Origin: Phyllobacteriaceae bacterium
GTDB lineage: Bacteria > Pseudomonadota > Alphaproteobacteria > Rhizobiales > Rhizobiaceae
Length of the DNA: 55,807 nucleotides
Assembly: GCA_029279965.1 (NCBI GenBank)
Contig: JAJUHJ010000004.1
Location: forward strand, 1 to 55,807
Direction of reading: 5' to 3'
Numbering within the stretch: position 1 is the first letter of the stretch; the number at the start of each line of letters is the position of its first letter. Below, in pieces: positions 37,672-48,192 of this stretch. The position numbers were made by a program, and so were the translations under genes. The notes under the pieces are model-generated. The model saw nothing but the letters and a program-made list of their open reading frames with translations, did no database searches and was not told the origin of the DNA.

Positions 37672-39258
37672 ATGAGTCTTGTCGCCAAGTTCGCCAGCGT
37701 CGGCAGCGCCACCATGGCCAGCCGCGTTCTTGGCTTTGCGCGTGAGGCCCTGATCGCTGCCGCGCTCGGCGCCGGACCGGTTACCGATGCCTTTTACGCC
37801 GCCTTCCGCTTTCCGAACCTCTTCCGCCGCTTGTTTGCCGAGGGTGCCTTCAACACAGCCTTCATTCCGCTCTTCGCCAAGGAGATGGAAGGTGGAGGCA
37901 TGGAAGCCGCTCGCCGCTTCGGACAGGACGTGCTCGCCGTTCTGCTGACGGTGCTGATCGGCCTTTCGGCGCTCGCCATGATTTTCATGTCTTTCCTGGT
38001 GAGTACCGTCGTGGCGCCGGGCTTCGCCGACACGCCGGACAAGTTCGAACTCACGGTGGACATGGCGCGGATCATGTTCCCCTATCTTTTTTGCATGTCG
38101 CTGGTGGCGATGCTGTCCGGCATCATGAATTCAATGCGCAAGTTCTTTCTTGCCGCCCTCGTTCCGGTGTTGCTGAACGTCATCCTGGTTGCCGTGCTCG
38201 CGCTGGCGCTCGTGGCAGGATTCCCCGCCCGGGTGACCGGCCTCTGGCTGGCCTGGGGCGTGTTCGTGTCCGGCTTCGTCCAACTTCTCATTCTCGCAAT
38301 CGCCGTCAGGCGTGCGGGCTTTTCCGTGCGGTTGAGCGTGCCACGCCTCACGCCGGCCGTTCGGCGGATGCTGGTGCTCATGGGACCAGCGCTGCTGACC
38401 GGCGGCATCATGCAGGTCAACCTGCTCATCGGCCAGATTATCGCCTCCGTTCAGGACAGAGCCATCTCGCTGCTGAACTTTGCCGATCGCATCAACCAGC
38501 TCCCTCTGGGCGTCATCGGCATTGCCGTCGGGGTCGTGCTCCTGCCGGAATTGTCGCGCGCGCTGAAAGCCGGGGATCTGGCAGAAGCCCAGCATCTGCA
38601 AAACCGCTCGCTGGAATTCTCGCTCGGCCTCACCGTGCCGGCGGCTGTCGGTCTGATGGTGATCCCCGTGCCGATCGTCGGGCTGCTCTACCAACGTGGC
38701 GAGTTTACCGCGCTCGATACACAGATGACCGCAGCCGCCCTTGCAGCCTTTGCTTCCGGCCTCCCGGCTTATGTGATGACGAAGGTGTTCCAGCCGGGTT
38801 TTTTCGCGCGCGAGGACATGAAGACGCCGATGTGGTTTTCGCTGGTGACGGTCGTGGTCAACGTGGTTCTCAGCCTGACGTTTTTTCCCGTCTACGGTCA
38901 TGTGGCGATCGCGCTTGCCACCTCGTTTTCCTCCTGGGTGAATGTGGCGCTGCTGGCCGGCACGCTCTGGCAGCGCAACGAATTCCGTCCTTCGGCGGCA
39001 ACGCTGCGGCGAGCGATGATGATCGTGCTATCAAGCGCTGCAATGGGTGTGGCGGCGTATGCGCTGAACGCCATGCTGGCAGCCCCGCTGGCTAACGCGT
39101 CGATCTTGCCGCGCATCGCGCTCGTCTTCTTCATCATCTCGGTCTCAGCGGCGGTTTATCTCGGGCTTGCTGTACTGACAGGCGCTCTCAACCGGGAGGA
39201 ACTGGCCGGCGCGATACGGCGTGGCCCAAGGCCTCGCATCAGGAAAAACCAGCGTTAG
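37672..39258 (+). CDS. murJ: Lipid II flippase MurJ (MviN)
   Basis: MASRVLGFAREALIAAALGAGPVTDAFYAAFRFPNLFRRLFAEGAFNTAFIPLF. Confidence 0.97.
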   Translation: MSLVAKFASVGSATMASRVLGFAREALIAAALGAGPVTDAFYAAFRFPNLFRRLFAEGAFNTAFIPLFAKEMEGGGMEAARRFGQDVLAVLLTVLIGLSALAMIFMSFLVSTVVAPGFADTPDKFELTVDMARIMFPYLFCMSLVAMLSGIMNSMRKFFLAALVPVLLNVILVAVLALALVAGFPARVTGLWLAWGVFVSGFVQLLILAIAVRRAGFSVRLSVPRLTPAVRRMLVLMGPALLTGGIMQVNLLIGQIIASVQDRAISLLNFADRINQLPLGVIGIAVGVVLLPELSRALKAGDLAEAQHLQNRSLEFSLGLTVPAAVGLMVIPVPIVGLLYQRGEFTALDTQMTAAALAAFASGLPAYVMTKVFQPGFFAREDMKTPMWFSLVTVVVNVVLSLTFFPVYGHVAIALATSFSSWVNVALLAGTLWQRNEFRPSAATLRRAMMIVLSSAAMGVAAYALNAMLAAPLANASILPRIALVFFIISVSAAVYLGLAVLTGALNREELAGAIRRGPRPRIRKNQR

Positions 39259-39376
39259 GCAAGATGCAGCCCAGCCCTATTCAAGCGGCGGGACTTGATT
39301 GCATTCGCCCGCTCGTTCATAAGCGCGACGCATTTGGCTCCCGTTCCGGGGAAGCAAAGATCGGGTTTTCAGGGAC

Positions 39377-40468
39377 ATGCCCATGAACGACGCAGCGCCC
39401 ACGAACGAATTCAGGCAACTTGTCTTTTCCGGTGTCCAGCCAACCGGCAATCTCCATCTGGGCAACTATCTCGGCGCCCTGCAGAAATTTGTCGCGCTGC
39501 AGGACACCCATGATTGCATCTACTGTGTCGTCGATCTGCACTCTCTGACGGCCACGCTGATGCATGACGACCTGATGGATCAGACGCGGGCGATTGCCGC
39601 TGCCTATCTCGCCTGCGGCCTCGATCCGAAGAAGAACATCATCTTCAATCAAAGCCGCGTGCCACAGCACGCCGAGCTTGCCTGGATCTTCAACTGCGTT
39701 GCCCGCATCGGCTGGATGAACCGGATGACCCAGTTCAAGGACAAGGCCGGCAAGGACCGCGAGAATGCTTCGCTAGGTCTGCTCGCCTATCCAAGCCTGA
39801 TGGCTGCCGATATCCTGGTCTACCGCGCCACACATGTCCCGGTCGGCGAGGACCAGAAGCAACATCTGGAACTCACGCGCGACATTGCGCAAAAATTCAA
39901 CAACGACTTTTCCGAGCGCATCGCCGCCTGCGGCTATGGTGTGGAGATGGAGGTGGGCGAGGAGCGCGTAAATGGCTTCTTCCCGCTCACCGAACCGCTC
40001 ATCGAGGGATCGGCGACGCGCGTTATGAGCCTGCGTGACGGGACCAAGAAAATGTCGAAATCGGATCCGTCCGATCTCTCGCGCATCAATCTGACCGACG
40101 ATGCCGATGCCATCGCGCGCAAGATTCGCAAGGCGAAGACCGACCCTGAACCACTGCCGGGCGAACTGGAAGGGCTGACCGGGCGGGCGGAGGCTGAAAA
40201 CCTCGTGGGCATTTATGCCGCCCTTGCAGAAATGTCGCGCGAGAAGGTGATTGCCGAGTTCGGCGGCCGCCAGTTCTCCGATTTCAAGCCTGCTCTCGCG
40301 GAGCTGGCGGTTGAGAAACTCGCTCCGATTGCATCGGAGATGCGCCGCATCGCGGCCGATCCCTCCTATGTGGACAGCGTCCTGCGCGATGGCGGGGAAC
40401 GAGCCGGCGCATTGGCGGAGGAAACCATGAAAAAGGTGCACGACATTGTCGGGCTCCTGGCGAACTGA
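39377..40468 (+). CDS. trpS: Tryptophanyl-tRNA synthetase
   Basis: [19 protein letters not shown] (HIGH region), [10 protein letters not shown] (KMSKS). Confidence 0.97.
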   Translation: MPMNDAAPTNEFRQLVFSGVQPTGNLHLGNYLGALQKFVALQDTHDCIYCVVDLHSLTATLMHDDLMDQTRAIAAAYLACGLDPKKNIIFNQSRVPQHAELAWIFNCVARIGWMNRMTQFKDKAGKDRENASLGLLAYPSLMAADILVYRATHVPVGEDQKQHLELTRDIAQKFNNDFSERIAACGYGVEMEVGEERVNGFFPLTEPLIEGSATRVMSLRDGTKKMSKSDPSDLSRINLTDDADAIARKIRKAKTDPEPLPGELEGLTGRAEAENLVGIYAALAEMSREKVIAEFGGRQFSDFKPALAELAVEKLAPIASEMRRIAADPSYVDSVLRDGGERAGALAEETMKKVHDIVGLLAN

Positions 40469-40561
40469 TCCAACGAACAGACATATGCCCGGCTTGCCGC
40501 CTGGTTCTGTCGATGGCAGATTGCGCCGGGGGACAGACCTGTTCTGGAAGAAGGGGCTCAG

Positions 40562-41053
40562 ATGGTCTCCAAACGGCTAAGCCGGGAAGCCGGCCATAAG
40601 CGTAAGTTTCTCGCCATTGCCGATGATACGCCGGAGTGCGACCGTGCCGTCGCCTATGCCGCGCGCCGGGCGCATTCCACTGGTGGTTCCGTCGTCTTGC
40701 TCTTTGTCATCGAACCGGGCGATTTCCAGCATTGGCTCGGTGTCGAGCAGATCATGCGCGAGGAGGCAGTTCAGAACGCTCACTCCGCCCTCAACGACCT
40801 GGCGACCAAAATTCGCGAGACGATCGGCATCGAGCCCGAACTCGTGGTGCGGGAAGGCAAAATCGTGGAGGAAATCCACAAGCTGATTGAGGAAGACCAG
40901 GACATCGCCATTCTCGTGCTTGGCGCCAGCAATTCCAAGGAAGGGCCGGGACCGCTCGTCTCCTCCATCGCCGGCAAGGGCGCAGCCTTTCCTATCCCCG
41001 TCACTGTTGTACCCAACGGTTTAACGGACGAGGAGGTGGAAAGCCTGGCATGA
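40562..41053 (+). CDS. Universal stress protein (UspA family)
   Basis: KFLAIADDTPECDRAVAYAARRA...IAILVLGASNSKEGPGPLVSSI. Confidence 0.88.
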   Translation: MVSKRLSREAGHKRKFLAIADDTPECDRAVAYAARRAHSTGGSVVLLFVIEPGDFQHWLGVEQIMREEAVQNAHSALNDLATKIRETIGIEPELVVREGKIVEEIHKLIEEDQDIAILVLGASNSKEGPGPLVSSIAGKGAAFPIPVTVVPNGLTDEEVESLA

Positions 41054-41084
41054 TCGCCAGCCAGTTCCTACATGCAGCTTGATC

Positions 41085-41107
41085 GGCCGATGCTTTCGGC
41101 CTATTTT
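41085..41107 (+). terminator. Probable weak terminator downstream of the usp gene
   Basis: GGCCGA-TGCTT-TCGGCC followed by TATTTT. Confidence 0.45.
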
Positions 41108-41144
41108 AGAATTATTCCAAACAACGGCAGCATGGAGACCGCCG

Positions 41145-41714
41145 ATGTTCATTCAGACCGAAGCGACGCCGAACCCCGCGACGCTTAAATTCCTACCGGG
41201 CCGGGTGGTGCTCGAAGAAGGGACGGCGGACTTTCGCGACGCTGAAGGGGCACACGCTTCTTCGCCGCTTGCAGGCCGGTTGTTCGACGTGCCGGGTGTG
41301 ACCGGCGTCTTCTTCGGCTACGATTTCATCACCATCACCAAGGACGGCGCCGATTGGCAGCATTTGAAGCCTGCCATTCTCGGCACCATCATGGAGCATT
41401 TCATGTCCGGCCAACCGGTGATGGCGGCCGGTGAAGCAGGCGTTCCCACAGCCGCGGGCGAGGAGTTCTACGATGTGGCGGACGAGGAGATCGTCGCCAC
41501 CATCAAGGAATTGCTGGAAACCCGAGTCCGTCCCGCAGTCGCCCAGGACGGCGGCGACATTACCTTCCGCGGTTATGAAAAAGGTACGGTTTTCCTGAAC
41601 ATGAAGGGTGCTTGCGCAGGGTGTCCCTCGTCAACCGCCACACTGAAGCATGGCATCCAGAACTTGCTGCATCATTTCGTACCGGAAGTGCAGCACGTCG
41701 AACAGATTATATAA
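41145..41714 (+). CDS. NifU-family Fe-S scaffold (NfuA-like)
   Basis: MFIQTEATPNPATLKFLPGRVV; C-terminal RPAVAQDGGDITFRGYEKGTVFLNMKGACAGCPSSTATLKHGIQNLL. Confidence 0.94.
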   Translation: MFIQTEATPNPATLKFLPGRVVLEEGTADFRDAEGAHASSPLAGRLFDVPGVTGVFFGYDFITITKDGADWQHLKPAILGTIMEHFMSGQPVMAAGEAGVPTAAGEEFYDVADEEIVATIKELLETRVRPAVAQDGGDITFRGYEKGTVFLNMKGACAGCPSSTATLKHGIQNLLHHFVPEVQHVEQII

Positions 41715-41745
41715 GAAAACCGGGCCAAATCGGCCCGGTTTTTCT
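41713..41745. terminator. Bidirectional Rho-independent terminator between convergent nfuA and L,D-transpeptidase genes
   Basis: AAGAAAACCGGGCC-AAATC-GGCCCGGTTTTTCTT. Confidence 0.88.
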
Positions 41746-41790
41746 TGGCAGCCCGGAGTGCGGCCGCCAGCGTTGCTGCCGAGACGGTTC

Positions 41791-42408
41791 TTACCGCTTG
41801 ACGATCACTTTTGCACCAGTCTCGGTGCGATTGTAAAGATCGATTATGTCCTGGTTCAACAGGCGGATGCAACCGGAAGACGTCGCATTTCCTATGGTCC
41901 ACCATTCCGGCGTTCCGTGCAGCCGGTACATCGTGTCCCTGCCCCCTTGATAGAGATAGAGCGCGCGCGCGCCGAGCGGATTGTTCAGACCGGGCGGCAT
42001 GCCACCCCGCCATTCCGCCAATTCCGGCTGGCGGCGGATCATCGCTGCGGGCGGTGTCCAGGTGGGCCATTCGCGCTTCATGGCCACGCGCGCGGTGCCT
42101 GACCACCCGAAGCCCTCGCGCCCGACCCCGATGCCGTAGCGCATCGCCTTGCCGTCTTCCATGACGAAGTAGAGAAAGCGTTCTCCGGTGTCGACTATAA
42201 TCGTGCCCGGCGCCTCGTCGGTCTCGTACTCGACGACCTGCCGGTGGTATTCGCGTGGCACCTTGTAAATCGGAATTTCCGGCAGTTGATATCCGGCGTC
42301 CTTCATGGCGCCGTACTCGGACGTGAAGCGATGTCCGTTCGTGCTGCAGGCGGCCAGCATCGACGCAAGCAGCAAAGCGGCGACCGTAACAAGTGAGTTC
42401 ACTCTCAT
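41791..42408 (-). CDS. L,D-transpeptidase (YkuD) lipoprotein
   Basis: Lipobox LAAC; catalytic HGTPEWWTIGNATSSGCIRLLNQD. Confidence 0.93.
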   Translation of the reverse strand: MRVNSLVTVAALLLASMLAACSTNGHRFTSEYGAMKDAGYQLPEIPIYKVPREYHRQVVEYETDEAPGTIIVDTGERFLYFVMEDGKAMRYGIGVGREGFGWSGTARVAMKREWPTWTPPAAMIRRQPELAEWRGGMPPGLNNPLGARALYLYQGGRDTMYRLHGTPEWWTIGNATSSGCIRLLNQDIIDLYNRTETGAKVIVKR

Positions 42409-42672
42409 GAAGGCTATCCTGATCCCAATCCAAGCGCAAAATTGCGCGCCCGATTTACGCCACTATTTCTTAAGGTGAGATTTAGCACCGTGCCAAGGTC
42501 TCTAACAGCGCGATGACGCTCCCTTGAGATCTTGATGGGATTTTATTGCAGTTCCGCAACAGTCGGGCCGTAGCGCTGAAAGGAACCCACTCGCCAGCCG
42601 GGCGGAAACCTTACAGCCGCGACATGCGCTGCGGGGCTTTCCTCCTGATGGAATTGCTGGCATGCTGCCACC

Positions 42673-43179
42673 ATGCCAATCGTTTCGCCGTTTTCCACCA
42701 ATCCTCTCGCGGATGGTCGCCAATCCGACCGCGCACTCCTCGTCAGACGCGGCGTACAGCGGCTTTTGATGGATATGGGAGCCGTGGTTCTGCCCGAACT
42801 CTCGCTGGCGAGCGGCCGCCGTGCCGATCTCGTGGCACTGACTGCGAAGGGCAACATCTGGATCATAGAGATAAAATCCTCAATTGAGGATTTTCGCGTC
42901 GACCGTAAATGGCCGGATTACCGTCTGCACTCGGACCGTTTCTTCTTCGCGTCCCACCCCGACGTCCCCGCCGAGATTTTCCCCCCAGAATGCGGTTTCA
43001 TCCTCTCCGACGGTTACGGCGCGGAAATCCTGCGCGAGGCGCCGGAGCACCGGCTACCCCCAGCAACGCGCAAAGCGCTGCTGTTGCGGTTCGCACGCGC
43101 CGGCGCCGCACGGGTGACGGCGGCGGAACTGGCAGGCGTTCCCGTCCCCCTCATCGACGGGGACGATGCCGGTCGTTGA
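42673..43179 (+). CDS. mmcB: MmcB-family DNA repair protein
   Basis: LLVRRGVQRLLMDMGAVVLPELSLASGRRADLVALTAKGNIWIIEIKSSIEDFRVDRKWPDYR. Confidence 0.87.
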   Translation: MPIVSPFSTNPLADGRQSDRALLVRRGVQRLLMDMGAVVLPELSLASGRRADLVALTAKGNIWIIEIKSSIEDFRVDRKWPDYRLHSDRFFFASHPDVPAEIFPPECGFILSDGYGAEILREAPEHRLPPATRKALLLRFARAGAARVTAAELAGVPVPLIDGDDAGR

Positions 43180-43194
43180 GAGCAGAACGCTCTC
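43178..43194. terminator. Probable hairpin terminator between convergent mmcB and upp
   Basis: GAGAGC-AGAAC-GCTCTC at the gene junction. Confidence 0.5.
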
Positions 43195-43823
43195 TATTTC
43201 GTCCCATACATGCGGTCGCCGGCATCACCGAGGCCCGGCACAATGTAACCGAGCTCATTCAAGCGCTCGTCGATGGAAGCGGTATAAACGGGGACGTCCG
43301 GATGCGCGCGGCAGAATCGCTCCAGACCCTCGGGAGCAGCAAGCAGGCAAAGAAATCGCAGACTGGTGGCCCCGCGTGCTTTCAACTTGTCCACCGCTGC
43401 AACGGCCGAGTTGGCGGTTGCAAGCATTGGATCAACGACGATGGTCAAGCGGTTCTCGAGATCGCTCGGCGCTTTGAAAAAATACTCGACCGCCTGAAGA
43501 GTCTCATGGTCGCGATAAAGCCCGATATGGGCGACGCGCGCTGCCGGAACGAGCTCCAACATGCCATCGAGAAGACCGTTTCCGGCCCGCAGGACCGAGG
43601 CGAAGACCAGCTTCTTTCCTTCGAGCGTCGGTGCCTCCATCCGCGTTACCGGCGTTTCGATGGTACGTGTGGTCAGTTCCAGATCGCGCGTGACTTCGTA
43701 ACAAAGAAGGACGGAAATTTCGCGAAGGAGCCGGCGAAAACTGGCTGTCGACGTTTCCTTGTCGCGCATGATCGTCAGCTTGTGCTGAACGAGTGGGTGG
43801 TCGACGACAGTCACGCCCTGCAT
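43194..43823 (-). CDS. upp: Uracil phosphoribosyltransferase
   Basis: [70 protein letters not shown]. Confidence 0.97.
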   Translation of the reverse strand: MQGVTVVDHPLVQHKLTIMRDKETSTASFRRLLREISVLLCYEVTRDLELTTRTIETPVTRMEAPTLEGKKLVFASVLRAGNGLLDGMLELVPAARVAHIGLYRDHETLQAVEYFFKAPSDLENRLTIVVDPMLATANSAVAAVDKLKARGATSLRFLCLLAAPEGLERFCRAHPDVPVYTASIDERLNELGYIVPGLGDAGDRMYGTK

Positions 43824-44044
43824 GGCTCTACTCCCGGATGGTTCTGCCCGACCATCGAACATAAGGGCAATGGATCGGTTGGCCTACCCGCTGCGACACA
43901 GCCGGACACAGATTTATGCCGTTCAAACGGGAGTTCTTCGTGGAGGGGCGGGCAATCGTCAGGCGCGGTTGCCGTTTTCTTTCTTCATGTAGCTATGGCA
44001 ATAGAACTGCCCAGACACCTGAGCCGATGCTGCTCGCTCCGGGA

Positions 44045-44674
44045 TCAGATCATTTCACAAACGTCGCTCCAGGCCGCTGCCTTGCGCAGCGCTCGCAGGA
44101 AACGTTCTCCGGCATTCAGAAGCGCCCCGGAATTGTCGATAACGAGGGCACCCGGCACCGCGAGTTCACGTGCTTCCCCGCGGGTAAGGCGCGCAAGAAC
44201 CTCCTCGCGGCTTTCCCGGCCGCGTCGCGCCAGCCTCTCCGACAGAATCTCTCGTGGCGCGGTGATGATAATGGGAAGGACGTGCGCGTAGCGGCCACGG
44301 ATGTCCGGGAGAACGGCGCGTGAGACGTTGGCCACCACCACCCGGCCCGCTCGCATCGCCTCGTCGACGCTCGCCGGAAGCGCGTAGCAGAGCCCGTTGG
44401 CACGCCAACTCACGGCAAAATTGCCAGCCTCTTTCTCGCGCTCGAACGCCGCTTCGTCGAGCGTGTCGTGTTCCTCGCTGCCAGGCTCCATCGGGCGCGT
44501 GATGATCCGGCGTGTAAAGACGATGTCGTTCTCACAACCATCCAGGCGCTCGCGCGCATAGGCCATGACCGAATCCTTACCGCCGCCGGATGGTCCCGCC
44601 ACGGCCACAAACACCCCTTGCCTGACAGGGAAAGGCGCTTCCTCCTGCGCGCGCTCCAACATCTCGGATACCAT
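44045..44674 (-). CDS. phnN: Ribose 1,5-bisphosphate phosphokinase PhnN
   Basis: GVFVAVAGPSGGGKDSVMAYARERL, guanylate-kinase-like; TGATG coupling to phnM. Confidence 0.93.
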   Translation of the reverse strand: MVSEMLERAQEEAPFPVRQGVFVAVAGPSGGGKDSVMAYARERLDGCENDIVFTRRIITRPMEPGSEEHDTLDEAAFEREKEAGNFAVSWRANGLCYALPASVDEAMRAGRVVVANVSRAVLPDIRGRYAHVLPIIITAPREILSERLARRGRESREEVLARLTRGEARELAVPGALVIDNSGALLNAGERFLRALRKAAAWSDVCEMI

Positions 44675-45813
44675 CACGCGACGCGTGCTCCCTCCCGCCA
44701 AACGGTACGCACCACCGGAATTCCTTCATCCAGCCGCACCCGCACCAGATCCGCACGCCGCCCGGGCTCGATGATCCCGCGGTCGTTAAGGCCCACGGCT
44801 TCTGCCGGATTTTTCGAGACCTTGGCCACCGCCTGCGGCAGACCGATCCCGTCGACCACTTCGCCGAGGAAGAATGCCGCCTGGACGAGGCTGAACGGGA
44901 TGTAGTCGGACGACAGGATGTCGAGCTTGTCAGCTTCGGCCAGAGCACGCGCCGATACATTGCCGGAATGAGAACCACCACGCACCACATTGGGAGCCCC
45001 CATCAGCACGGCCATTCCAGCCTCCTTGGAGGCGCTCGCCGCAATTGCCGTCGTTGGAAACTCGGCCACACGCACGCCATCGGCTGCTGCTTCTTCCACA
45101 TGCTCGATCGTGGCATCGTCGTGGCTGGCAAGAATGATGCCCCGCTCCCGGCAGCCGCGGGCGATCGAGCGCCGATTGGCGGCGGAGTTCTGTCCGGACT
45201 CAGCCCTGCGCCGCTCACAGAAGCGCCGGAAGTCGTCTTCCGACATCTTCAATTTGTTCCTGTAATACATCTCGTAGGCGCCAAGGTCGGTAAATTGCCG
45301 CTGACCCGGCGAGTGATCCATCAGCGATGCAAGCTTGACGTGCGGGTCATCCTCGAACAGGGCGAAGCCGGCCAGACAGTCTGGAGCGGATACCTCGCAG
45401 CGCAGATGCAGAAAGTGGTCGGCGCGCAGCCGATCGGCGGCGATGCTTTCCTCGATCGCGTCCGCCAGATGGCGCACATCCTGTGCTTCAACGTCGGCGT
45501 CCTCATCGAGGCCGATCCGCAGTGCGTCGAAGACGGTCGTGATGCCGGAGGCGGCAATCTGCGCGTCATGGGCGAGCACCGAGGCGACAGGGTTCCAGCG
45601 CACACCCGGGCGCGGCGCGTAATGCCGTTCAAGATGATCGGTATGGAGTTCGACGAGACCCGGAATGAGAAAATCCCCCTCCATGTCCTCGCCGGCTTTC
45701 GTCGTGGTCGACGCGGTGTCGGCAATGCGGCCGTCGCGAATGGCGACGCTGCCGGTTATCACCTCCTCGGCAAGGACGATGCGGGCATTGTTCAGGATCA
45801 TTTCACGCGGCAT
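44674..45813 (-). CDS. phnM: Alpha-D-ribose 1-methylphosphonate 5-triphosphate diphosphatase PhnM
   Basis: MILNNARIVLAEEVITGSVAIRDGRI...DFLIPGLVELHTDHLERHYAPRPGVRW. Confidence 0.95.
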   Translation of the reverse strand: MPREMILNNARIVLAEEVITGSVAIRDGRIADTASTTTKAGEDMEGDFLIPGLVELHTDHLERHYAPRPGVRWNPVASVLAHDAQIAASGITTVFDALRIGLDEDADVEAQDVRHLADAIEESIAADRLRADHFLHLRCEVSAPDCLAGFALFEDDPHVKLASLMDHSPGQRQFTDLGAYEMYYRNKLKMSEDDFRRFCERRRAESGQNSAANRRSIARGCRERGIILASHDDATIEHVEEAAADGVRVAEFPTTAIAASASKEAGMAVLMGAPNVVRGGSHSGNVSARALAEADKLDILSSDYIPFSLVQAAFFLGEVVDGIGLPQAVAKVSKNPAEAVGLNDRGIIEPGRRADLVRVRLDEGIPVVRTVWREGARVA

Positions 45814-45814
45814 A

Positions 45815-46522
45815 TCAGGCAAACTTTCTTTCCCTTTCCTCGCCAATGGCATGGAAGGATTTTACATGGAACGGAGCGCCAGCCTCCGGTTCGACGAAGA
45901 GTGCGAGCGAGCCGAATTCCAGCGGTTCGAGAAGCAGCGGGCCGAAGGATGCTTCAATGGCCGCCTTCATGCGCGGAGCTTCCGCAGCGGGCACCCGTCC
46001 GGTCAGCGTCATGTGAAAACGGAATTCCTCGAACACATACGGATAGCCCCATTTGTGCAAATTCTTGAGCTGTGACGGTGTGAGGCTGTCCGGGTTCCGA
46101 CGTTCGATCTCGTCCGACGTCAGGGGAGCGCGGAACGGTTCGAAAGCGACGACGACATCCTGCGCGAGCTCATCGAGTTGGCGAGAGGCCACCGCCGGCA
46201 CCAGCGCGAAAAATCCATCGAGCTGGGCAAGCGCCATCCGCTCGACGACAAAGGGAGCTCGCGACGAGGCGAAGCGCGCAAGCGCGGCGATAAGCTCCCC
46301 TTCGCTCTTGCTTTCGGCGAGCCGGAACGGCGCCTTGAGCGTCGCATGGAATCCGTAACGGCGCGCCGCCGCCGTATGGAAGGCGATCTCGGCCGCAGAA
46401 AACGATCCGGCCGCCAGCGGGATGCGTGCTTCATTTTCAAACGCGCTGCGTCCCAACCACCGCTCGGCTGCGCGGGTCAGCGGATGGTCTCTGCCGGGTG
46501 TATAGTAAATCGCGTATCGCAT
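45815..46522 (-). CDS. DUF1045 phosphonate-operon protein, 2H-phosphoesterase-like
   Basis: MRYAIYYTPGRDHPLTRAAERWLGR; two HxTL motifs FHATLKAPF and FHMTLTGRV. Confidence 0.9.
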   Translation of the reverse strand: MRYAIYYTPGRDHPLTRAAERWLGRSAFENEARIPLAAGSFSAAEIAFHTAAARRYGFHATLKAPFRLAESKSEGELIAALARFASSRAPFVVERMALAQLDGFFALVPAVASRQLDELAQDVVVAFEPFRAPLTSDEIERRNPDSLTPSQLKNLHKWGYPYVFEEFRFHMTLTGRVPAAEAPRMKAAIEASFGPLLLEPLEFGSLALFVEPEAGAPFHVKSFHAIGEERERKFA

Positions 46523-46631
46523 TGGTTCGGCCCTCGCACTGCGCGATGCAATAAATGATTTGCATGACAGAAAAACGAATCCCGGCAAAATGGCCGATTC
46601 ATTCCAATTGTCACTCATGAAGACTGCCGGA

Positions 46632-48191
46632 TCAATGCTGACCTGGTTCAGCTCCAATCAGCCTTCTGCGTAGAGCACTGGATATGTTATCGAATACGAA
46701 AACTACAAGAAGGATGAGCAACACCATATAGGCCACATTCTCCCAATCCGTGTTCGTGCGCATGGCTTCCCAGAGCTTGAGGCCAATGCCGCCAGCACCC
46801 ACGGCGCCGATGATCGTGGCCGAGCGCGTGTTCGATTCCCAGAAGTATAGTGACTGGCTGAGAAACACCGGCAGAACCTGCGGCACGACGCCGTAGCGCT
46901 GGACTGAGACAGGCGCGGCGCCGACAGAGCGAACGCCCTCGCGCTGTTTCTCGTCGATGTTTTCCAGCGCCTCGGAATAGAGTTTTCCGAACGTCCCGGT
47001 GTCGGTGAAGAAAATTGCGGAAATGCCCGCCAGCGGCCCCGGTCCGAAGCCCCGCGTGAAGAACAGCGCCCAGATCAGCATGTCGACCGATCGCAGGAAA
47101 TCGAAGAAGCGTTTCAAGACGAAATTGCCGACGCGATTGGGAGAGATGTTGCGAGCAGCGGCAAAGGAGAGCGGAAATGCCACAAGCGTGGCAAGAACCG
47201 TACCGGCGAAGGCCATGACGATGGTTTGCAAGAGCTTGAGCCAGACATCGCCATGCTGCCACTCGGCATTGTTGAGAAAATTGTTCCAGGCAAGCGCAGC
47301 GTTCGATCTTTCCGGGTCCAGCCGCTCGCCGGAGACAATGAGCGAGATCACCTCACCCGCCGGGCGACCCCAAAACGGCGAACGCGTATCGAAGACGAAG
47401 TTTTCCCAACCGAGGAATCGCCGGCGAACCGTCACCTCATCATTCCCGATCTCAGCGCGGCCGGAAAAGCCGAAATAGACGAACACCTTCGCGCCCGGCT
47501 CGCGTTGCGATGCCCATGCGGGCAGCGGTCCCCGCACCTCGACACGATCATCGCGAACGATGTCCAGTATCAGCATCTCCCCGCCGCGTGTGACTTCCAC
47601 CCGCTCAGGAAAGACGTCAACACGATTTCCGGAACCGAAGCTGACGCTCGCCTCAACCACGGCTTCTTCCCGGCGCGTCTTCAAAACGGTTTCAGAGGAC
47701 ACCTCGTCGGTGCGCCGCATGTTTGGCTGCCCGCCACCGAGAGCGCCAAGAAAACTCTCATCCGCGGTGTCCTCGTTGCCGCCAAGATTGCCCAGGAAAC
47801 CGCCGCTCGGGCTGGCGGCTCCAGTGAGGACCGACCCTTTCTCTTCGGGCCGGATTTCGACAATCGCCCGCTTTTCAACAAGCCAGGCCGGATCGGGGTT
47901 TTCTCCAAGGGGTGAAAAGCGCGGAAAGCTGATTTCCAGGTGATTGTCCCGAAACTCGATATCGGGCCGGACCTCATAGGAAACCCAGTCGGCCATATAG
48001 ATGCCGGCGATCCCCCAATTTCCGTTCGCAAGAACCTGGCCGATGGAGAAGAACCACCAGGCGAAGAGGAAATAGGCGACAATGCCCGCCGCAATCAGCC
48101 AGCCGGTCAGGCGGCTACGCAGGGAGCGCGCGAAAACATCGGGATAGCGCGCGGCGAGTGCTTCGGCCTCGTGCGCATGAAACGCGCCCAT
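46632..48191 (-). CDS. phnE: Phosphonate ABC transporter permease PhnE2 with large insertion
   Basis: Permease core ATLVAFPLSFAAARNISPNRVGNFVLKRFFDFLRSVDMLIWALFF...GAVGAGGIGLKLWE; about 220-residue insertion after TM1. Confidence 0.9.
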   Translation of the reverse strand: MGAFHAHEAEALAARYPDVFARSLRSRLTGWLIAAGIVAYFLFAWWFFSIGQVLANGNWGIAGIYMADWVSYEVRPDIEFRDNHLEISFPRFSPLGENPDPAWLVEKRAIVEIRPEEKGSVLTGAASPSGGFLGNLGGNEDTADESFLGALGGGQPNMRRTDEVSSETVLKTRREEAVVEASVSFGSGNRVDVFPERVEVTRGGEMLILDIVRDDRVEVRGPLPAWASQREPGAKVFVYFGFSGRAEIGNDEVTVRRRFLGWENFVFDTRSPFWGRPAGEVISLIVSGERLDPERSNAALAWNNFLNNAEWQHGDVWLKLLQTIVMAFAGTVLATLVAFPLSFAAARNISPNRVGNFVLKRFFDFLRSVDMLIWALFFTRGFGPGPLAGISAIFFTDTGTFGKLYSEALENIDEKQREGVRSVGAAPVSVQRYGVVPQVLPVFLSQSLYFWESNTRSATIIGAVGAGGIGLKLWEAMRTNTDWENVAYMVLLILLVVFVFDNISSALRRRLIGAEPGQH

Positions 48192-48192
48192 A

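Noticed and set aside
42909-44291. 460-aa plus-strand ORF spanning mmcB and upp
   Set aside because: Out of frame with mmcB and antisense to upp; composition is consistent with a shadow ORF.
46570-46620. CTGTCAT on the minus strand before the DUF1045 gene as a Pho box
   Set aside because: Only one heptamer is convincing; neither neighbour at 4-bp spacing matches.
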